Assembly: GCF_022662305.1 (NCBI RefSeq) | Contig: NZ_JAKNQH010000002.1 | Coordinates: 434,001-498,000 of the forward strand | From: Sphingomonas sp. BAUL-RG-20F-R05-02 | GTDB taxonomy: Bacteria; Pseudomonadota; Alphaproteobacteria; Sphingomonadales; Sphingomonadaceae | Reading direction: 5' to 3' | Length of the DNA stretch: 64,000 nt | Shown: piece after piece, positions 27,799-39,348 of the stretch | Layout: the number at the start of each line of letters is the position of its first letter | Position numbering within the stretch: position 1 is the first letter of the stretch | The notes under the pieces: generated by a model | What the model was told of the DNA's origin: nothing | Database searches by the model: none | The model's input: the letters and a program-made list of their open reading frames with translations, nothing else | Translations under genes and position numbers: made by a program

Positions 27799-28896
27799 AT
27801 GCTGGCACCGAAACCCAAAGACTGGATCATGGCGATCGCCCCCTACGTACCGGGGCGGTCGTCGATCGATGGCGACGCAAAGGTCGTCAAACTTTCCTCC
27901 AACGAGAACGCACTCGGCACCAGCCCGAAGGCGATCGCGGCGTTCGAGGCGCATGCCGGCGATCTCGCCCGCTATCCCGATGCCAGTGCCGCCGATCTGC
28001 GCGACGCGATCGGCGCGAAGTACGATCTCGATCCCGAACGGATCATCTACGGCACCGGATCGGACGAAATTCTCCATCTGATCGCCGGTGCCTATGCGGG
28101 TCAGGGCGACGAGGTCATCCACGTCCGCTACGGCTTTGCGGTGTACGAGATCGCGACCCGGCGTGTCGGCGCGCTGCCGGTGATCGCACGCGATAAGGAT
28201 TATGCCACCGACGTCGACGCGATCCTCGCCTGCATGACGAACAAGACTCGCATCGTCTTCCTCGCCAATCCCAACAATCCGACCGGCACGTTCACGCCGC
28301 GCGCCGAAATCGCGCGGCTGCACGCAAACCTGCCCAACCGGGTGATGCTGGTGATCGACCAGGCCTATGCCGAATTCCTGGAGGCGGAGGACGACGACGG
28401 TGCGCTGGAGCTTGCCCGCCACGCCCCCAACGTGATCGTGACGCGCACCTTCTCCAAGATCCACGGGCTTGCCGCCGAACGGATCGGCTGGGGCTATGGC
28501 TCGGCCGAGGCGGTGGCGGCGATGCACCGCATCCGCGCGCCGTTCTGCTGCACGATCGCCGGGCAAGCCGCAGCGATCGCGGCGGTGCAGGACGACGCCT
28601 GGATGGACCGGACGCGCGAGCACAACCGCAAATGGCGCGCGTGGCTCGCCGGGGAGATCGCCAAGTTGGGCGCGGCCGGGCTCAGCGCCGTGCCCAGCGA
28701 GGCCAACTTCCTGCTGGTGCTGTTCGACGGCGCGGTGAGCGCGGAGGTCGCGTATCACCAGTTGATGGAGCGCGGCTATATCGTGCGGTGGCTGCCCAAT
28801 CAGGGGCTGGCGAACGGGCTGCGCATCACCATCGGCACCGAGGATGAGACACGCGGGCTGGCGGCGGCGCTGCACGAGATCGTGGCGCGGGCCTGA
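27799..28896 (+). CDS. hisC: histidinol-phosphate aminotransferase
   Basis: This 365-residue PLP enzyme of fold type I converts imidazole-acetol phosphate to histidinol phosphate; HisC enzymes in alphaproteobacteria may also act on aromatic amino acids. It has KLSSNENALGTSPKA near residue 31, IIYGTGSDEILHLIA near 86, ANPNNPTGTF near 157 and the PLP lysine in RTFSKIHGLAAERIGW (about 220). No other his gene adjoins it, though hisN lies 29 kb away. tyrC, a frequent partner, is absent. The gap to the DEAD-box gene is about 100 bases. Confidence 0.94.
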   Translation: MLAPKPKDWIMAIAPYVPGRSSIDGDAKVVKLSSNENALGTSPKAIAAFEAHAGDLARYPDASAADLRDAIGAKYDLDPERIIYGTGSDEILHLIAGAYAGQGDEVIHVRYGFAVYEIATRRVGALPVIARDKDYATDVDAILACMTNKTRIVFLANPNNPTGTFTPRAEIARLHANLPNRVMLVIDQAYAEFLEAEDDDGALELARHAPNVIVTRTFSKIHGLAAERIGWGYGSAEAVAAMHRIRAPFCCTIAGQAAAIAAVQDDAWMDRTREHNRKWRAWLAGEIAKLGAAGLSAVPSEANFLLVLFDGAVSAEVAYHQLMERGYIVRWLPNQGLANGLRITIGTEDETRGLAAALHEIVARA

Positions 28897-28944
28897 TCTC
28901 CAAGCCAGCGCCGGTGGAGCGGTGCACGGGGCAGCCGCGAACCG

Positions 28945-30717
28945 CTATCCGACGGCGCGCTCGGTGCGGTTCCGGCCCAGCGCCTTGGCACGGTACAGCG
29001 CCTCATCGGCGCGGCTGAACAGCGCGTCGATGGTGAGGTCGCGGCGCAGCGGCATCACGCCCGCGCTCATCGTGATCGACAGACTACCCTTGCCCGCCGG
29101 GATATCGGTGCGGGCGAGCGTGTCGCGGAGCCGGTCGCAGATCGCCACTGCGGCGCCGCAGTCACGCCCGGCGAACAGGATCGCGAATTCCTCACCGCCA
29201 ATCCGGCCGACCGCATCGTCCGTCCGCAGGTTGGCGCGCAGCAGATCGGCCAGCACCAGCAACGCGGCATCGCCGGCGGCATGACCGTAAACGTCATTGA
29301 CGCGCTTGAAGTGATCGACATCGATCAACGCAAGCGTGCCGGGCGGCGCATCGGCACGCAGCCGCTTCTCGACGCAGAGGCGGAAAGCGGTACGGTTGAG
29401 CACGCCGGTGAGCGGATCGGTCGAGGCGGCGTGTTCCAGTTCCGCCTCGCGGCGTTTGCGGCCGTCCAGGTCGCGCAGGATACACACCACTGCGGCGGGT
29501 CGGCCATCGGCATCGATGACGATGCGGCTGTTGGCCTCGAACCAGCTCGCTACGCCATCCGCCTTCACCGCCCGGAACTCGAGCACCACGGTTCGCTCCG
29601 GCGCGGCGAGACCGGCGTGGTAATAGGCGCGGACCCGGTCGCGATCCTCGGGCGAAATGATGTCGATCAGGCTGGTGCCGACCAGTACCTCAGGCTCGTA
29701 CAGCGCGATCTCGCGCACTGACGGGGAAATGAAGCGGATGGTGCCATCGGGATTGAGCGTGACCATGATGTCGGTCGCGTTATCGGCAAGCAGGCGATAG
29801 CGCGCCTCGTTCTCGGCCAATGCTTGCGACAGCGCCTCGCGCTGCTTGAGCAATGCCGCGATCGGCAGCGCGGTGACGAACAGTGCGGCCAGGTAGAACT
29901 GGAAGAATTGCAGCCGCGCGGCGGCGTCACCGTGCATCAGCATCACCGGGCCGTGGCCCTGCACCGTCAATACGCCGCCGATCGCGGCGACGATCACGAT
30001 GCTGACGGCGGCGCCCGCGCGGTGCAGGGCGAAGGTGGCGATCACGACGGGCAGCACCGGCAGGAACAGCAGCGGCAGCGCATCCTGCCAAAACGTCGCA
30101 AGCGTGGTGACGGCGACCAGCAACACGACACCGACCGCGATCACGGCATGGCGCGGACGCGCGAGTTCCGCCCACACGCCCTCGTCGCGCCGCGCCACCA
30201 GCGCAAGCGGCGTACCGAGCAGCAGGCCGAGACCGTGACCGATGATCCAGTCGACAAACACCGGCCGGAACAGGCTGCCTTGATACGCGACCACTGCCAC
30301 TGCCGCGCCCGGCAGCGCACATAGCGCGACCGAGACGAAACAGGCGGCGACGAACACCGGCATTGTTTCAATGGAGCGGAACAGCGTATCGTTCACGCGC
30401 CAACGCCGCAGCAGGGCAGCCGCTATCACCGCTTCACCGACATCGACCATCGCATAGGGCATCGCGATGGGGTGCCACCCAGAGACCGCCAACACGACGC
30501 CGAACATGCCCGTCCACGCGGCGACCACATAGGCGGGCCATTGCCTTGGCGGCGTCTTGCACAGCATTGCGAGCAACGGGCCGTTCGCCAGCCAGATCAG
30601 CGCGATCCCGTGATTGAGCCGCGTCAGCAGCCCGCCCGCCGCCGTGAGCGCAGCATACAGCAGCATCGTCGAAACGACAGGCAGCGCCATCGCGCGCAAC
30701 TGTTCCCGGATGCTCAT
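28945..30717 (-). CDS. MASE1-PAS-GGDEF diguanylate cyclase
   Basis: This 590-residue membrane signalling protein has eight or so hydrophobic spans in an N-terminal MASE1-type sensor (about 10-290). A PAS domain follows (about 300-415, YRLLADNATDIMVTLNPDGT), then a PAC segment and a GGDEF domain (about 430-585). The active-site loop is GGEEF (in RIGGEEFAILF), so it should make cyclic di-GMP. An Arg-Thr-Asp-Asp five residues before it matches the RxxD product-inhibition site. The signal sensed is unknown. It is convergent with hisC and about 70 bases from the alaC stop. Confidence 0.93.
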   Translation of the reverse strand: MSIREQLRAMALPVVSTMLLYAALTAAGGLLTRLNHGIALIWLANGPLLAMLCKTPPRQWPAYVVAAWTGMFGVVLAVSGWHPIAMPYAMVDVGEAVIAAALLRRWRVNDTLFRSIETMPVFVAACFVSVALCALPGAAVAVVAYQGSLFRPVFVDWIIGHGLGLLLGTPLALVARRDEGVWAELARPRHAVIAVGVVLLVAVTTLATFWQDALPLLFLPVLPVVIATFALHRAGAAVSIVIVAAIGGVLTVQGHGPVMLMHGDAAARLQFFQFYLAALFVTALPIAALLKQREALSQALAENEARYRLLADNATDIMVTLNPDGTIRFISPSVREIALYEPEVLVGTSLIDIISPEDRDRVRAYYHAGLAAPERTVVLEFRAVKADGVASWFEANSRIVIDADGRPAAVVCILRDLDGRKRREAELEHAASTDPLTGVLNRTAFRLCVEKRLRADAPPGTLALIDVDHFKRVNDVYGHAAGDAALLVLADLLRANLRTDDAVGRIGGEEFAILFAGRDCGAAVAICDRLRDTLARTDIPAGKGSLSITMSAGVMPLRRDLTIDALFSRADEALYRAKALGRNRTERAVG

Positions 30718-30785
30718 CCGCCTTCAATAGCGCCGCCGCCTTAACGCGGCGTTGCGGTTGCGGCGGATCGCCGCCCCCGCACGCG

Positions 30786-31991
30786 TCAGCCGGTGCGCGC
30801 GGGCGTGTTGACGCCCATGCTTTGCAGGTAGCGCTTCACATTGCGCGCTGCCTGCCGCAGCCGCTGCTCGTTCTCGACCATGGCGATCCGCACGAACCCC
30901 TCGCCGTTCTCGCCGTAGCCGACGCCGGGCGCGACCGCGACCTTGGCGTGGGTGAGCAGCTGCTTGGAGAACTCCAGGCTGCCGAGATGTTTCAGCGCAG
31001 GCGGCAGCGGTGCCCAGGCGAACATGCTGGCGGGTGGTGCCGGGATATCCCAACCGGCGCGGGCGAAGCTCTCGACCAGCACGTCGCGGCGCTTGTGGTA
31101 CAGCACGCGGTTGGCCTCGACGATATCCTGCGGGCCGTTGAGGGCGGCGCACGCCGCCGCCTGGATCGGCGTGAACGCGCCGTAATCAAGGTAGGACTTC
31201 ACCCGGCTCATCGCCGCGATGAGCTTGGCGTTGCCGACCGCGAAGCCGATCCGCCAGCCTGCCATCGAATAGGTCTTCGACAGCGAGGTGAACTCGATCG
31301 CGACGTCCTTGGCGCCGGGCACCTGGAGGATCGAGACGGTCGGCTTGCCGTCGTAATACAGCTCCGAATAGGCGAGGTCGGAGATGATCCAGACCTTGTT
31401 CTCCTTCGCCCACGCCACCAGCCGTTCGTAGAAGGTGATGTCCACCGTTTCGGCAGTAGGGTTGGACGGATAGTTCACCACCAGCACCGACGGGCGCGGC
31501 ACGGTGAAGGCGATCGCGCGGTCGAGCGATTCGAAATACGCCTCGTCCGGCGTGGTCGGCACTGCGCGGATCGTCGCGCCGGCGAGGATAAAGCCGAACG
31601 TGTGGATCGGGTAGGACGGGTTGGGCGCGAGCACGACATCGCCCGGCGCGGTGATCGCGGTGGCGAGGCTGGCGAGCCCCTCCTTCGATCCCATCGTGAC
31701 GACCACCTCCGTCTCGGGATCGACCTCGACGCCGAAGCGGCGGCCGTAATAGTTCGCCTGGGCGCGGCGCAGGCCGGGGATGCCCTTGGACTGCGAATAG
31801 CCGTGCGCATCGGGCTTCATCGCGACTTCGCACAGCTTCTCGATCACGTGCGGCGGCGGCGGCAGATCGGGGTTGCCCATGCCGAGATCGATGATGTCCT
31901 CGCCGCCCGCGCGCGCAGCCGCCCGCATCGCGTTCACTTCGGCGATGACGTACGGTGGCAGGCGCTTCATGCGGTAGAATTCGTCGGACAC
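30786..31991 (-). CDS. alaC: AlaC-type pyridoxal-phosphate aminotransferase
   Basis: This 401-residue fold-type I aminotransferase is closest in motif pattern to glutamate-pyruvate aminotransferase AlaC. It has MKRLPPYVIAEVNAMRAAAR at the N-terminus, DLGMGNPDLPPPPHV near residue 40, NYPSNPTAETVD near 180 and the PLP lysine in SLSKTYSMAGWRIGF (about 245). I chose a GTG start at 31991 because homologues begin with a DEFYRxKRLPPY stretch; an ATG at 31970 would cut seven residues. It is divergent from phaC across about 100 bases, so the two share a regulatory region. Confidence 0.9.
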   Translation of the reverse strand: MSDEFYRMKRLPPYVIAEVNAMRAAARAGGEDIIDLGMGNPDLPPPPHVIEKLCEVAMKPDAHGYSQSKGIPGLRRAQANYYGRRFGVEVDPETEVVVTMGSKEGLASLATAITAPGDVVLAPNPSYPIHTFGFILAGATIRAVPTTPDEAYFESLDRAIAFTVPRPSVLVVNYPSNPTAETVDITFYERLVAWAKENKVWIISDLAYSELYYDGKPTVSILQVPGAKDVAIEFTSLSKTYSMAGWRIGFAVGNAKLIAAMSRVKSYLDYGAFTPIQAAACAALNGPQDIVEANRVLYHKRRDVLVESFARAGWDIPAPPASMFAWAPLPPALKHLGSLEFSKQLLTHAKVAVAPGVGYGENGEGFVRIAMVENEQRLRQAARNVKRYLQSMGVNTPARTG

Positions 31992-32009
31992 GGGATCAGC
32001 CCCAATAAG

Positions 32010-32040
32010 GTTCGCCAAGGTGCGAACGCGGGCATATAGA
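32010..32040 (+). promoter_or_regulatory. candidate phaC promoter with GTTCGC inverted repeat
   Basis: GTTCGC-N6-GCGAAC (32010-32027) overlaps a possible promoter: TTCGCC at 32011-32016, 18 bases, TATAGA at 32035-32040. It sits between the divergent alaC and phaC starts. The promoter match is weak at -35; the dyad is exact. Confidence 0.35.
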
Positions 32041-32094
32041 AACCGAAGCGGCGCGGACGTAAAGCAAAACCCGTGCACGAGCAGGAGTGCGCGC

Positions 32095-33858
32095 GTGAGC
32101 GATACTGATACCAAGCCGACCACTGGCGCAGCCGCGATGCCCGCGATGCCGAGCCTGGAGGAGATGCAGCGCTGGACTTTGGTGTTCGGGCGGATGCAGC
32201 AACTGTTGCTGGAGAACGGCCTCGCCGCGATGAAACCGGTCGAGACGGCGGTGCCGCCGATCCCCGGCGTGACCGACCCGGCGACCGTCGGGCGCGTCAC
32301 CGATTTCTGGCGCGACAGCGTCGCGATGTGGCAGCAGATGCTCGTCCCCGCCGCACAGCGTACCGCCGAGAAGCCCGAACAGGCCGCTGATCGCCGCTTC
32401 CGCGATTCGGCATGGCGCGAGAACCCGGTGTTCGACTGGATCCGGCAAAGCTACTTCCTGATTTCCGACCATATGCTGCGCGCGGTCGATTCGGTGGAGG
32501 GACTTGAGGACAAGCAGAAGGAACAGCTCCGCTTCGCGACCCGCGCCTTCATCGACGCGATGAGCCCGAGCAACTTCCCCGCCACCAATCCGCAGGTGCT
32601 GGAAAAGACTATCGAGACGCGTGGCGAAAACCTCGTCAAAGGCTTGCAGAACATGCTGGCCGACATGTCCAAGGGGCAGATGACGCAGGTCGCGCCGGGC
32701 GCGTTCGAGGTCGGCCGCAATCTGGCGATGACGCCGGGCAAGGTGGTGCATCGCACGCCCTTGTACGAACTGATCCAATATGCGCCGACCACGCCCGACG
32801 TGCTGGCCGCGCCGGTGGTAATCTTCCCGCCGTGGATCAACCGCTTCTACATTCTCGACCTGACGCCGGAGAAGAGCTTCGTGCGCTGGGCGGTGGAACA
32901 GGGCATCACCGTGTTCATGGTGTCGTGGCGCTCCGCCGACGCGACCATGAAGGACGTGGTGTGGGACGATTACGTCGCCGCGCAGATCGACGCGATCACC
33001 GTTGCCAAGACCGCGCTGGAGGCGAAACACATCCACGCGATCGGCTATTGCGTGGCGGGCACCACGCTTGCCGCGACGCTGGCGGTGCTGACCGCGCGCG
33101 GGGAAGCCGACATGGTGGCGAGCGCGACGTTCTTCACCGCACAGGTCGATTTCGCGGATGCGGGCGAACTGCTCCACTTCGTCGACGATACGCAGCTGGC
33201 GATGTTCAAGGAACTGACCCCGGACGGTTATCTCGACGGGCGGTACATGGCGGCAACGTTCAACCTGCTGCGCGGGCGCGACCTGATCTGGAACTACGTC
33301 ACCAACAATTATCTGCTCGGCAACGATTATGCGCCGTTCGATCTGCTCCACTGGAACAGCGACACCACCAACCTGCCCGCCAAGTGGCACATCAGCTACC
33401 TGACCGATCTGTACCGCGACAACCGGCTCGCCACCGACGGCGAATTGAGCGTGGACGGCACCCCGATCCACATCAGCCAGGTCAAGACCCCCGCCTATGT
33501 GCAGGCGGGGCGCGAAGATCATATCGCGCCGGCAGGCAGCGTGTGGAAACTGACCCGTCACCTCGCCGGGCCGGTGCGCTTCGTACTGGCCGGATCGGGG
33601 CATATCGCCGGAGTGGTGAACCCGCCAGCCGCGAACAAATACCAATATTGGACGAACACGGAACCGAAGGACACGCTGGAGGATTTTATCGCCGCCGCGC
33701 ACGAGACCAAGGGCAGCTGGTGGCCCGACTGGGTGGCATGGCTTCGCGCGATCGACCCGGAAACGGTGCCGGCGGCGGGTGCGCGGGTGCCGGGCGCGGG
33801 CGCGGGCGCGCTCGCAGCGATCGAGGAGGCGCCCGGCCGCTACGTTCGGGAACGCTAG
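32095..33858 (+). CDS. phaC: class I poly(3-hydroxyalkanoate) synthase
   Basis: PhaC polymerises (R)-3-hydroxyacyl-CoA into PHA at the granule surface. The 587-residue size fits class I. The lipase-like box GYCVAG has Cys319 as the nucleophile. The other two catalytic residues are visible as Asp in AGREDHIAPAGSVW and His in LAGSGHIAGVVNPP. I chose the GTG at 32095: AGGAG ends seven bases before it, and the family N-terminal domain begins soon after. A Pro/Ala/Gly-rich tail follows the catalytic domain. The phasin gene lies about 130 bases downstream with its own promoter. phaA and phaB are not in this window. Confidence 0.95.
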   Translation: MSDTDTKPTTGAAAMPAMPSLEEMQRWTLVFGRMQQLLLENGLAAMKPVETAVPPIPGVTDPATVGRVTDFWRDSVAMWQQMLVPAAQRTAEKPEQAADRRFRDSAWRENPVFDWIRQSYFLISDHMLRAVDSVEGLEDKQKEQLRFATRAFIDAMSPSNFPATNPQVLEKTIETRGENLVKGLQNMLADMSKGQMTQVAPGAFEVGRNLAMTPGKVVHRTPLYELIQYAPTTPDVLAAPVVIFPPWINRFYILDLTPEKSFVRWAVEQGITVFMVSWRSADATMKDVVWDDYVAAQIDAITVAKTALEAKHIHAIGYCVAGTTLAATLAVLTARGEADMVASATFFTAQVDFADAGELLHFVDDTQLAMFKELTPDGYLDGRYMAATFNLLRGRDLIWNYVTNNYLLGNDYAPFDLLHWNSDTTNLPAKWHISYLTDLYRDNRLATDGELSVDGTPIHISQVKTPAYVQAGREDHIAPAGSVWKLTRHLAGPVRFVLAGSGHIAGVVNPPAANKYQYWTNTEPKDTLEDFIAAAHETKGSWWPDWVAWLRAIDPETVPAAGARVPGAGAGALAAIEEAPGRYVRER

Positions 33859-33910
33859 CGTCGCCTCCAAACGGCTGCATTGCCGGCGGTGATCACTCCG
33901 ATATGGTCTA

Positions 33911-33960
33911 TGTTGCACTGCAACAAATCTGTTGCAGCATGTCATCGCCTGCGCTATATT
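33911..33960 (+). promoter_or_regulatory. phasin promoter overlapping a TGTTGCA triple repeat
   Basis: A housekeeping-type promoter is visible: TTGCAG (33932-33937), 17 bases, TATATT (33955-33960). Its -35 box is inside an array of three alternating half-sites: TGTTGCA (33911-33917), TGCAACA (33919-33925), TGTTGCA (33930-33936). The outer pairs form CTGCAACA-AATC-TGTTGCAG. A repressor bound here would block the polymerase. PhaR, which binds TGC-rich dyads upstream of phasin genes in related bacteria, is the natural candidate. Confidence 0.6.
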
Positions 33961-33991
33961 GCGACGCAGCAATTCCGTAGGAGATGGTGAT

Positions 33992-34822
33992 ATGGCCAGC
34001 GATGGACCAAAGCCCGTGATGCGCGGCAAGCCGGTCGCCAAGGATGTGTTGCCGGGCCTTCCCGGCGCCGCCACCCCGGCCAAGCGCGGTCCCAAGGCAA
34101 AGCTGCCGGTGGCGGCTGCCAGCGAGATGCCGGCACCGAGTCTGCCGGACGCGATCACCCCCGCCGTCGTCGCCGCCGCGGTACTGGACGTTGCGCACGA
34201 GCCGATGCCGCACACCAGCGCGCCGGAATCGGTCGCTGCCGCGCCGGCTCCTGAGCCGGTCGCACCCGCACCCGTCATCACCCCGTCGCCAGCGCCCGAA
34301 CCGGTCGCTGCGGCCCCCGCCTTTACCAACCCGCAACCCACCGCCCCGGTCTTCTCCGTGGCGCATGTCCAGAAGGAAGAGACCATGGAAGCCACGATGC
34401 AGGACGCCACGACGAAGACCCAGGCCATGTTCGGCGACGTCAACGAGCGCGCCAAGTCGGCGATGGAAAAGAGCAGCAAGATGTTCGAAGAGATGAACGC
34501 CTTCGGCAAGGGCAACGTCGAGGCGATGGTCGAATCGGGCAAGATCGCGGCCAAGGGCCTCGAGACGCTCGGCCAGGACGCTGCCGAATACACGCGCAAG
34601 CAGTTCGAGAACACGACCGCCATCATGAAGAGCATGGCGTCGGTGAAGTCGCCGACCGAGCTGTTCAAGATGCAGAGCGATTTCATCCGTCAGTCGTTCG
34701 ACTCGATGGTCGCCGAATCGTCGAAGAACACCGAGGCGATGCTGAAGCTGGTCGGTGAGATCGCGCAGCCGCTGTCGAACCGCGTCGCGCTTGCCGCCGA
34801 GCGGGCGAAGATCGCCGCCTGA
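33992..34822 (+). CDS. phaP: phasin with Pro/Ala-rich N-terminal extension
   Basis: Phasins coat PHA granules. The 276-residue product has a canonical alpha-helical phasin_2 domain only from about residue 132 on ([20 protein letters not shown] to the end). Residues 1-131 are low complexity, rich in Pro, Ala and Val, with repeats of the type [13 protein letters not shown] lies about eight bases before the ATG at 33992. A second in-frame ATG at 34385 has AAGGAAG about eight bases upstream and would give a 145-residue phasin of usual length, so two products are likely. A Rho-independent terminator follows at 34848. Confidence 0.9.
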   Translation: MASDGPKPVMRGKPVAKDVLPGLPGAATPAKRGPKAKLPVAAASEMPAPSLPDAITPAVVAAAVLDVAHEPMPHTSAPESVAAAPAPEPVAPAPVITPSPAPEPVAAAPAFTNPQPTAPVFSVAHVQKEETMEATMQDATTKTQAMFGDVNERAKSAMEKSSKMFEEMNAFGKGNVEAMVESGKIAAKGLETLGQDAAEYTRKQFENTTAIMKSMASVKSPTELFKMQSDFIRQSFDSMVAESSKNTEAMLKLVGEIAQPLSNRVALAAERAKIAA

Positions 34823-34847
34823 TCGGTCCACCGATCCGGTAACAGAG

Positions 34848-34876
34848 GGGTCGCTCCGCATGGGGCGGCCCTTTTT
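34848..34876 (+). terminator. Rho-independent terminator after the phasin gene
   Basis: GGGTCGCTC and GGGCGGCCC form a 9-bp stem (two G-T pairs) with a CGCATG loop, followed directly by TTTTT. It lies 25 bases past the phasin stop. Confidence 0.85.
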
Positions 34877-34970
34877 GCGTCCTGGTGTTGAGCATTGTGA
34901 CGCAAAAACCAAGAGCCGTGCCGAACGCCCCTTGCCCTTGCCGCCCGCGATGCCATATTTTCGTCTCGCC

Positions 34971-35324
34971 ATGATCGACACATATATGAACCCGACGATG
35001 GCCGAGCATACCGACGGCGATGACGATGGCACCGGCCTCGGCATTGCGACGCGGACCCGCTCGCGCACCAAACAGCCGACGCCGTACCGCGTGCTGCTGC
35101 TCAACGATGATTACACGCCGATGGAATTCGTCGTGCTCGTGCTGCAACGCTTCTTCCGCATGGATATGGAGGCGGCGACGCGGGTGATGCTGCACGTCCA
35201 CCAGAAGGGCGTCGGCGTGTGCGGTATCTTCAGCTACGAAGTGGCGGAAACCAAGGTCGCGCAGGTCACCGAGTTCGCCCGTCAGAACCAGCACCCGCTG
35301 CAATGCATGCTGGAAAAAGCCTGA
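34971..35324 (+). CDS. clpS: ATP-dependent Clp protease adaptor ClpS
   Basis: ClpS delivers N-end-rule substrates to ClpA-ClpP. The 117-residue product carries the ClpS core from about residue 38 ([19 protein letters not shown]) through [20 protein letters not shown] to [15 protein letters not shown]. The [11 protein letters not shown] segment holds the residues that bind the substrate's N-terminal side chain. The N-terminal extension is acidic and flexible. I chose the ATG at 34971 by similarity to other sphingomonad proteins; ATGs at 34950, 34986 and 34998 are in frame, and none has a good ribosome site. clpA is not adjacent. Confidence 0.92.
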   Translation: MIDTYMNPTMAEHTDGDDDGTGLGIATRTRSRTKQPTPYRVLLLNDDYTPMEFVVLVLQRFFRMDMEAATRVMLHVHQKGVGVCGIFSYEVAETKVAQVTEFARQNQHPLQCMLEKA

Positions 35325-35411
35325 TTCGAAGTCGCTTTAGATTGGCCTGACGCCGCCCGCCCGCGCACCGCTGCCGCCTGGGCCACGCGGACGACGCGGC
35401 GATCGACCGGT

Positions 35412-36149
35412 TCATCCCCGCGACGGCGGCAACCATCCCAGGTCTAGCCCGGCGTAGCGATCCACGAAGTTTGCGGAACGCGCGAGCGCGCGCTCGTTGA
35501 GGAAGCGCACTCGCCCCGCCTCGCGCGCGATCAGCCCCTCTTCCTCAAGCTGGCGCAACATGCGGTTGACGTGGACGGCGGTGAGACCGGTGGCGTCGCC
35601 GATCTCCTCCTGCGTCAGTCCCAGCACAAAGCTTTCGCCGATACTCTTGTCGAGCATCCGCATACGATTGCGCAGTTCGATGAGGATCGCGGCGACTCGC
35701 GCCTTGGCTGACGTCCTCCCCAGCGCGGCGAGGCGGTCGGTCAGCGCCACCCGTTCGATCTGGCTGTAGACCAGCACCAGTGCGGCGAGGCGTGGATGAT
35801 CGACCAACAGCGCGCTCAACGCCGCACGTTCGAACGGTGCGACGGTACAATCGGACAGCGCCGTGATCGTCTCGGGCGCGTCGTTGTAGATCAGGCTCGA
35901 CACCGCGAGCAGATCGCCGGGGAAGTGGATCCGCAGGATCTGGCGGCTGCCGTCGTCAAGCAGCACCGAACTCATCATCAGCCCTTTGCGCAGGACGAAC
36001 ATCTCGGCGACCCGATCGTTCTCGCGCTGGAGCGTCGCGCCGCGGCGAAGATGCCGTTCCCGGTCTTCAAGCCGCTGCAGCGCACGATGCTCGGCCTCGG
36101 TCAGCACAACGATCTCGCTCAGACGTTCGGCGAAGCAACTCCCTGACAC
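35412..36149 (-). CDS. Crp/Fnr family transcriptional regulator
   Basis: This 245-residue regulator has a cyclic-nucleotide-type beta-roll (about residues 20-120, [37 protein letters not shown]), a dimer helix and a C-terminal winged helix (about 165-225, [24 protein letters not shown] as the recognition helix region). There are no Cys ligands in an FNR cluster pattern, so it is not a classical oxygen sensor. Sphingomonads carry many such paralogues of unknown signal. I chose the GTG at 36149, ten bases after AAGGGGG; an in-frame ATG at 36176 lacks a ribosome site. It is divergent from murA. Confidence 0.88.
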   Translation of the reverse strand: MSGSCFAERLSEIVVLTEAEHRALQRLEDRERHLRRGATLQRENDRVAEMFVLRKGLMMSSVLLDDGSRQILRIHFPGDLLAVSSLIYNDAPETITALSDCTVAPFERAALSALLVDHPRLAALVLVYSQIERVALTDRLAALGRTSAKARVAAILIELRNRMRMLDKSIGESFVLGLTQEEIGDATGLTAVHVNRMLRQLEEEGLIAREAGRVRFLNERALARSANFVDRYAGLDLGWLPPSRG

Positions 36150-36299
36150 TCGGTACAATCCCCCTTGGTTGCCCATCCAAAGCAGCGCGGGGGGATCAGC
36201 GCATTAAAGTCGATCAATAGGGCTTCAAACCGGTCACATTCCCCTTTCAATCTCGTGCGTTCGCTTGCGCGCGCGGGACGAAGCGATAAGAGCCGAAGG

Positions 36300-37583
36300 A
36301 TGGATCGTATCATCATTCGCGGCGGCAAGCGCCTGTCGGGCCGTCTCCCCATTTCCGGTGCCAAGAACGCCGCGCTCACGCTGATGCCATGCGCGCTGCT
36401 GACCGAGGAGCCGCTGACGCTGCGCAACCTGCCGCGGCTGGCAGACGTCGATAGTTTCGGCCACCTGCTCAACCAGCTCGGCGCCTCGACGCAGATCGAG
36501 GGCGCGCGGCCGGAAGACTTCGGCCGGGTGATGACGATCCGTGCCGGCAAGCTCACCTCGACCGAGGCTCCGTACGATATCGTACGCAAGATGCGCGCGT
36601 CGATTCTGGTGCTCGGCCCACTGGTCGGACGGGCGGGCGAGGCGACGGTGTCGCTGCCGGGCGGCTGCGCGATCGGCAACCGGCCGATCGACCTCCACCT
36701 CAAGGCGCTGGAGGCGATCGGCGCGGAGATCGAACTGGCGGCGGGCTACGTCAAGGCAAGCGCGCCGGGCGGGCGGCTGGCGGGCGGCGATTACGTGTTC
36801 CCGATCGTATCGGTCGGGGCAACCGAGAATGTGGTCATGGCGGCGGTGCTGGCGCGCGGCGTCTCCCGGATCGGCAATGCCGCGCGCGAGCCGGAGATCG
36901 TCGATCTGTGCAACTGCCTGGTGGCGATGGGGGCCAAGATCACCGGCATCGGCAGCGAGACGCTGGAGATCACCGGTGTCGATCGCCTGCACGGCGCGAC
37001 CTATGCGGTGATGCCCGACCGGATCGAGGCGGGCAGCTATGCCTGCGCGGCGGCGATCACCGGTGGTACGCTCGATCTCGTCGGCGTGGTGGCGGAGGAT
37101 ATGCGCGCGACGATCACCGCGCTGATCGAGGCGGGAGTGACCGTGGAGGAACGCGACAACGTGCTCCACGTCGCGGCACCCGAGCGGCTTCGCCCGCTCA
37201 CGCTGTCGACCGCGCCGTTCCCCGGTTTCGCCACCGATATGCAGGCGCAGTTCATGGCGATGTTGACCAAGGCCGACGGCGCGAGCGTGCTGACCGAGAC
37301 GATCTTCGAAAACCGTTATATGCATGTGCCGGAACTGGCGCGGATGGGCGCGGATATCCACGTTTCCGGCCGGACCGCGGTGGTGCGCGGCGTCGAGCGG
37401 CTGGTCGGCGCGCCGGTGATGGCGACCGACCTGCGCGCGTCGATGAGCCTGATCCTCGCGGGGCTGGCGGCGGAGGGCGAGACGCAGGTGGCGCGGGTGT
37501 ATCACCTCGATCGCGGGTACGAGCGGCTGGAGGAGAAGCTTAGCGCAGTCGGCGCGGATATCGAGCGGGCGAGCGACGGCTGA
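36300..37583 (+). CDS. murA: UDP-N-acetylglucosamine 1-carboxyvinyltransferase
   Basis: MurA makes the first committed peptidoglycan precursor by transferring enolpyruvate to UDP-GlcNAc. The 427-residue product starts [20 protein letters not shown] with active-site Lys22 and Asn23 (GAKNAAL). The catalytic Cys123 is in [11 protein letters not shown], so the fosfomycin target cysteine is present, not the Asp variant. I chose the ATG at 36300 by family N-terminus; the frame is open further upstream without support. The downstream fhs gene begins about 25 bases after the stop, suggesting read-through. Confidence 0.97.
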   Translation: MDRIIIRGGKRLSGRLPISGAKNAALTLMPCALLTEEPLTLRNLPRLADVDSFGHLLNQLGASTQIEGARPEDFGRVMTIRAGKLTSTEAPYDIVRKMRASILVLGPLVGRAGEATVSLPGGCAIGNRPIDLHLKALEAIGAEIELAAGYVKASAPGGRLAGGDYVFPIVSVGATENVVMAAVLARGVSRIGNAAREPEIVDLCNCLVAMGAKITGIGSETLEITGVDRLHGATYAVMPDRIEAGSYACAAAITGGTLDLVGVVAEDMRATITALIEAGVTVEERDNVLHVAAPERLRPLTLSTAPFPGFATDMQAQFMAMLTKADGASVLTETIFENRYMHVPELARMGADIHVSGRTAVVRGVERLVGAPVMATDLRASMSLILAGLAAEGETQVARVYHLDRGYERLEEKLSAVGADIERASDG

Positions 37584-37607
37584 GGCCGGCGCTTGGGGGG
37601 AATGACG

Positions 37608-39269
<1,662 letters not shown>

Positions 39270-39270
39270 G

Positions 39271-39317
39271 CTTCTCGCAGCGGATTAGCCCAAGCTAATC
39301 CGCGCCTCGGCGAGAAG
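39271..39317 (+). terminator. nested hairpin after fhs
   Basis: GCGGATTAGC-CCAA-GCTAATCCGC (39280-39303) is a perfect 10-bp stem, enclosed by a second pair CTTCTCGC/GCGAGAAG (39271-39278 and 39310-39317). It starts two bases after the fhs stop. No T-run follows. Confidence 0.7.
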
Positions 39318-39348
39318 CCCGGCCGGCCTCGCGCCAGCGAGGACCGAC

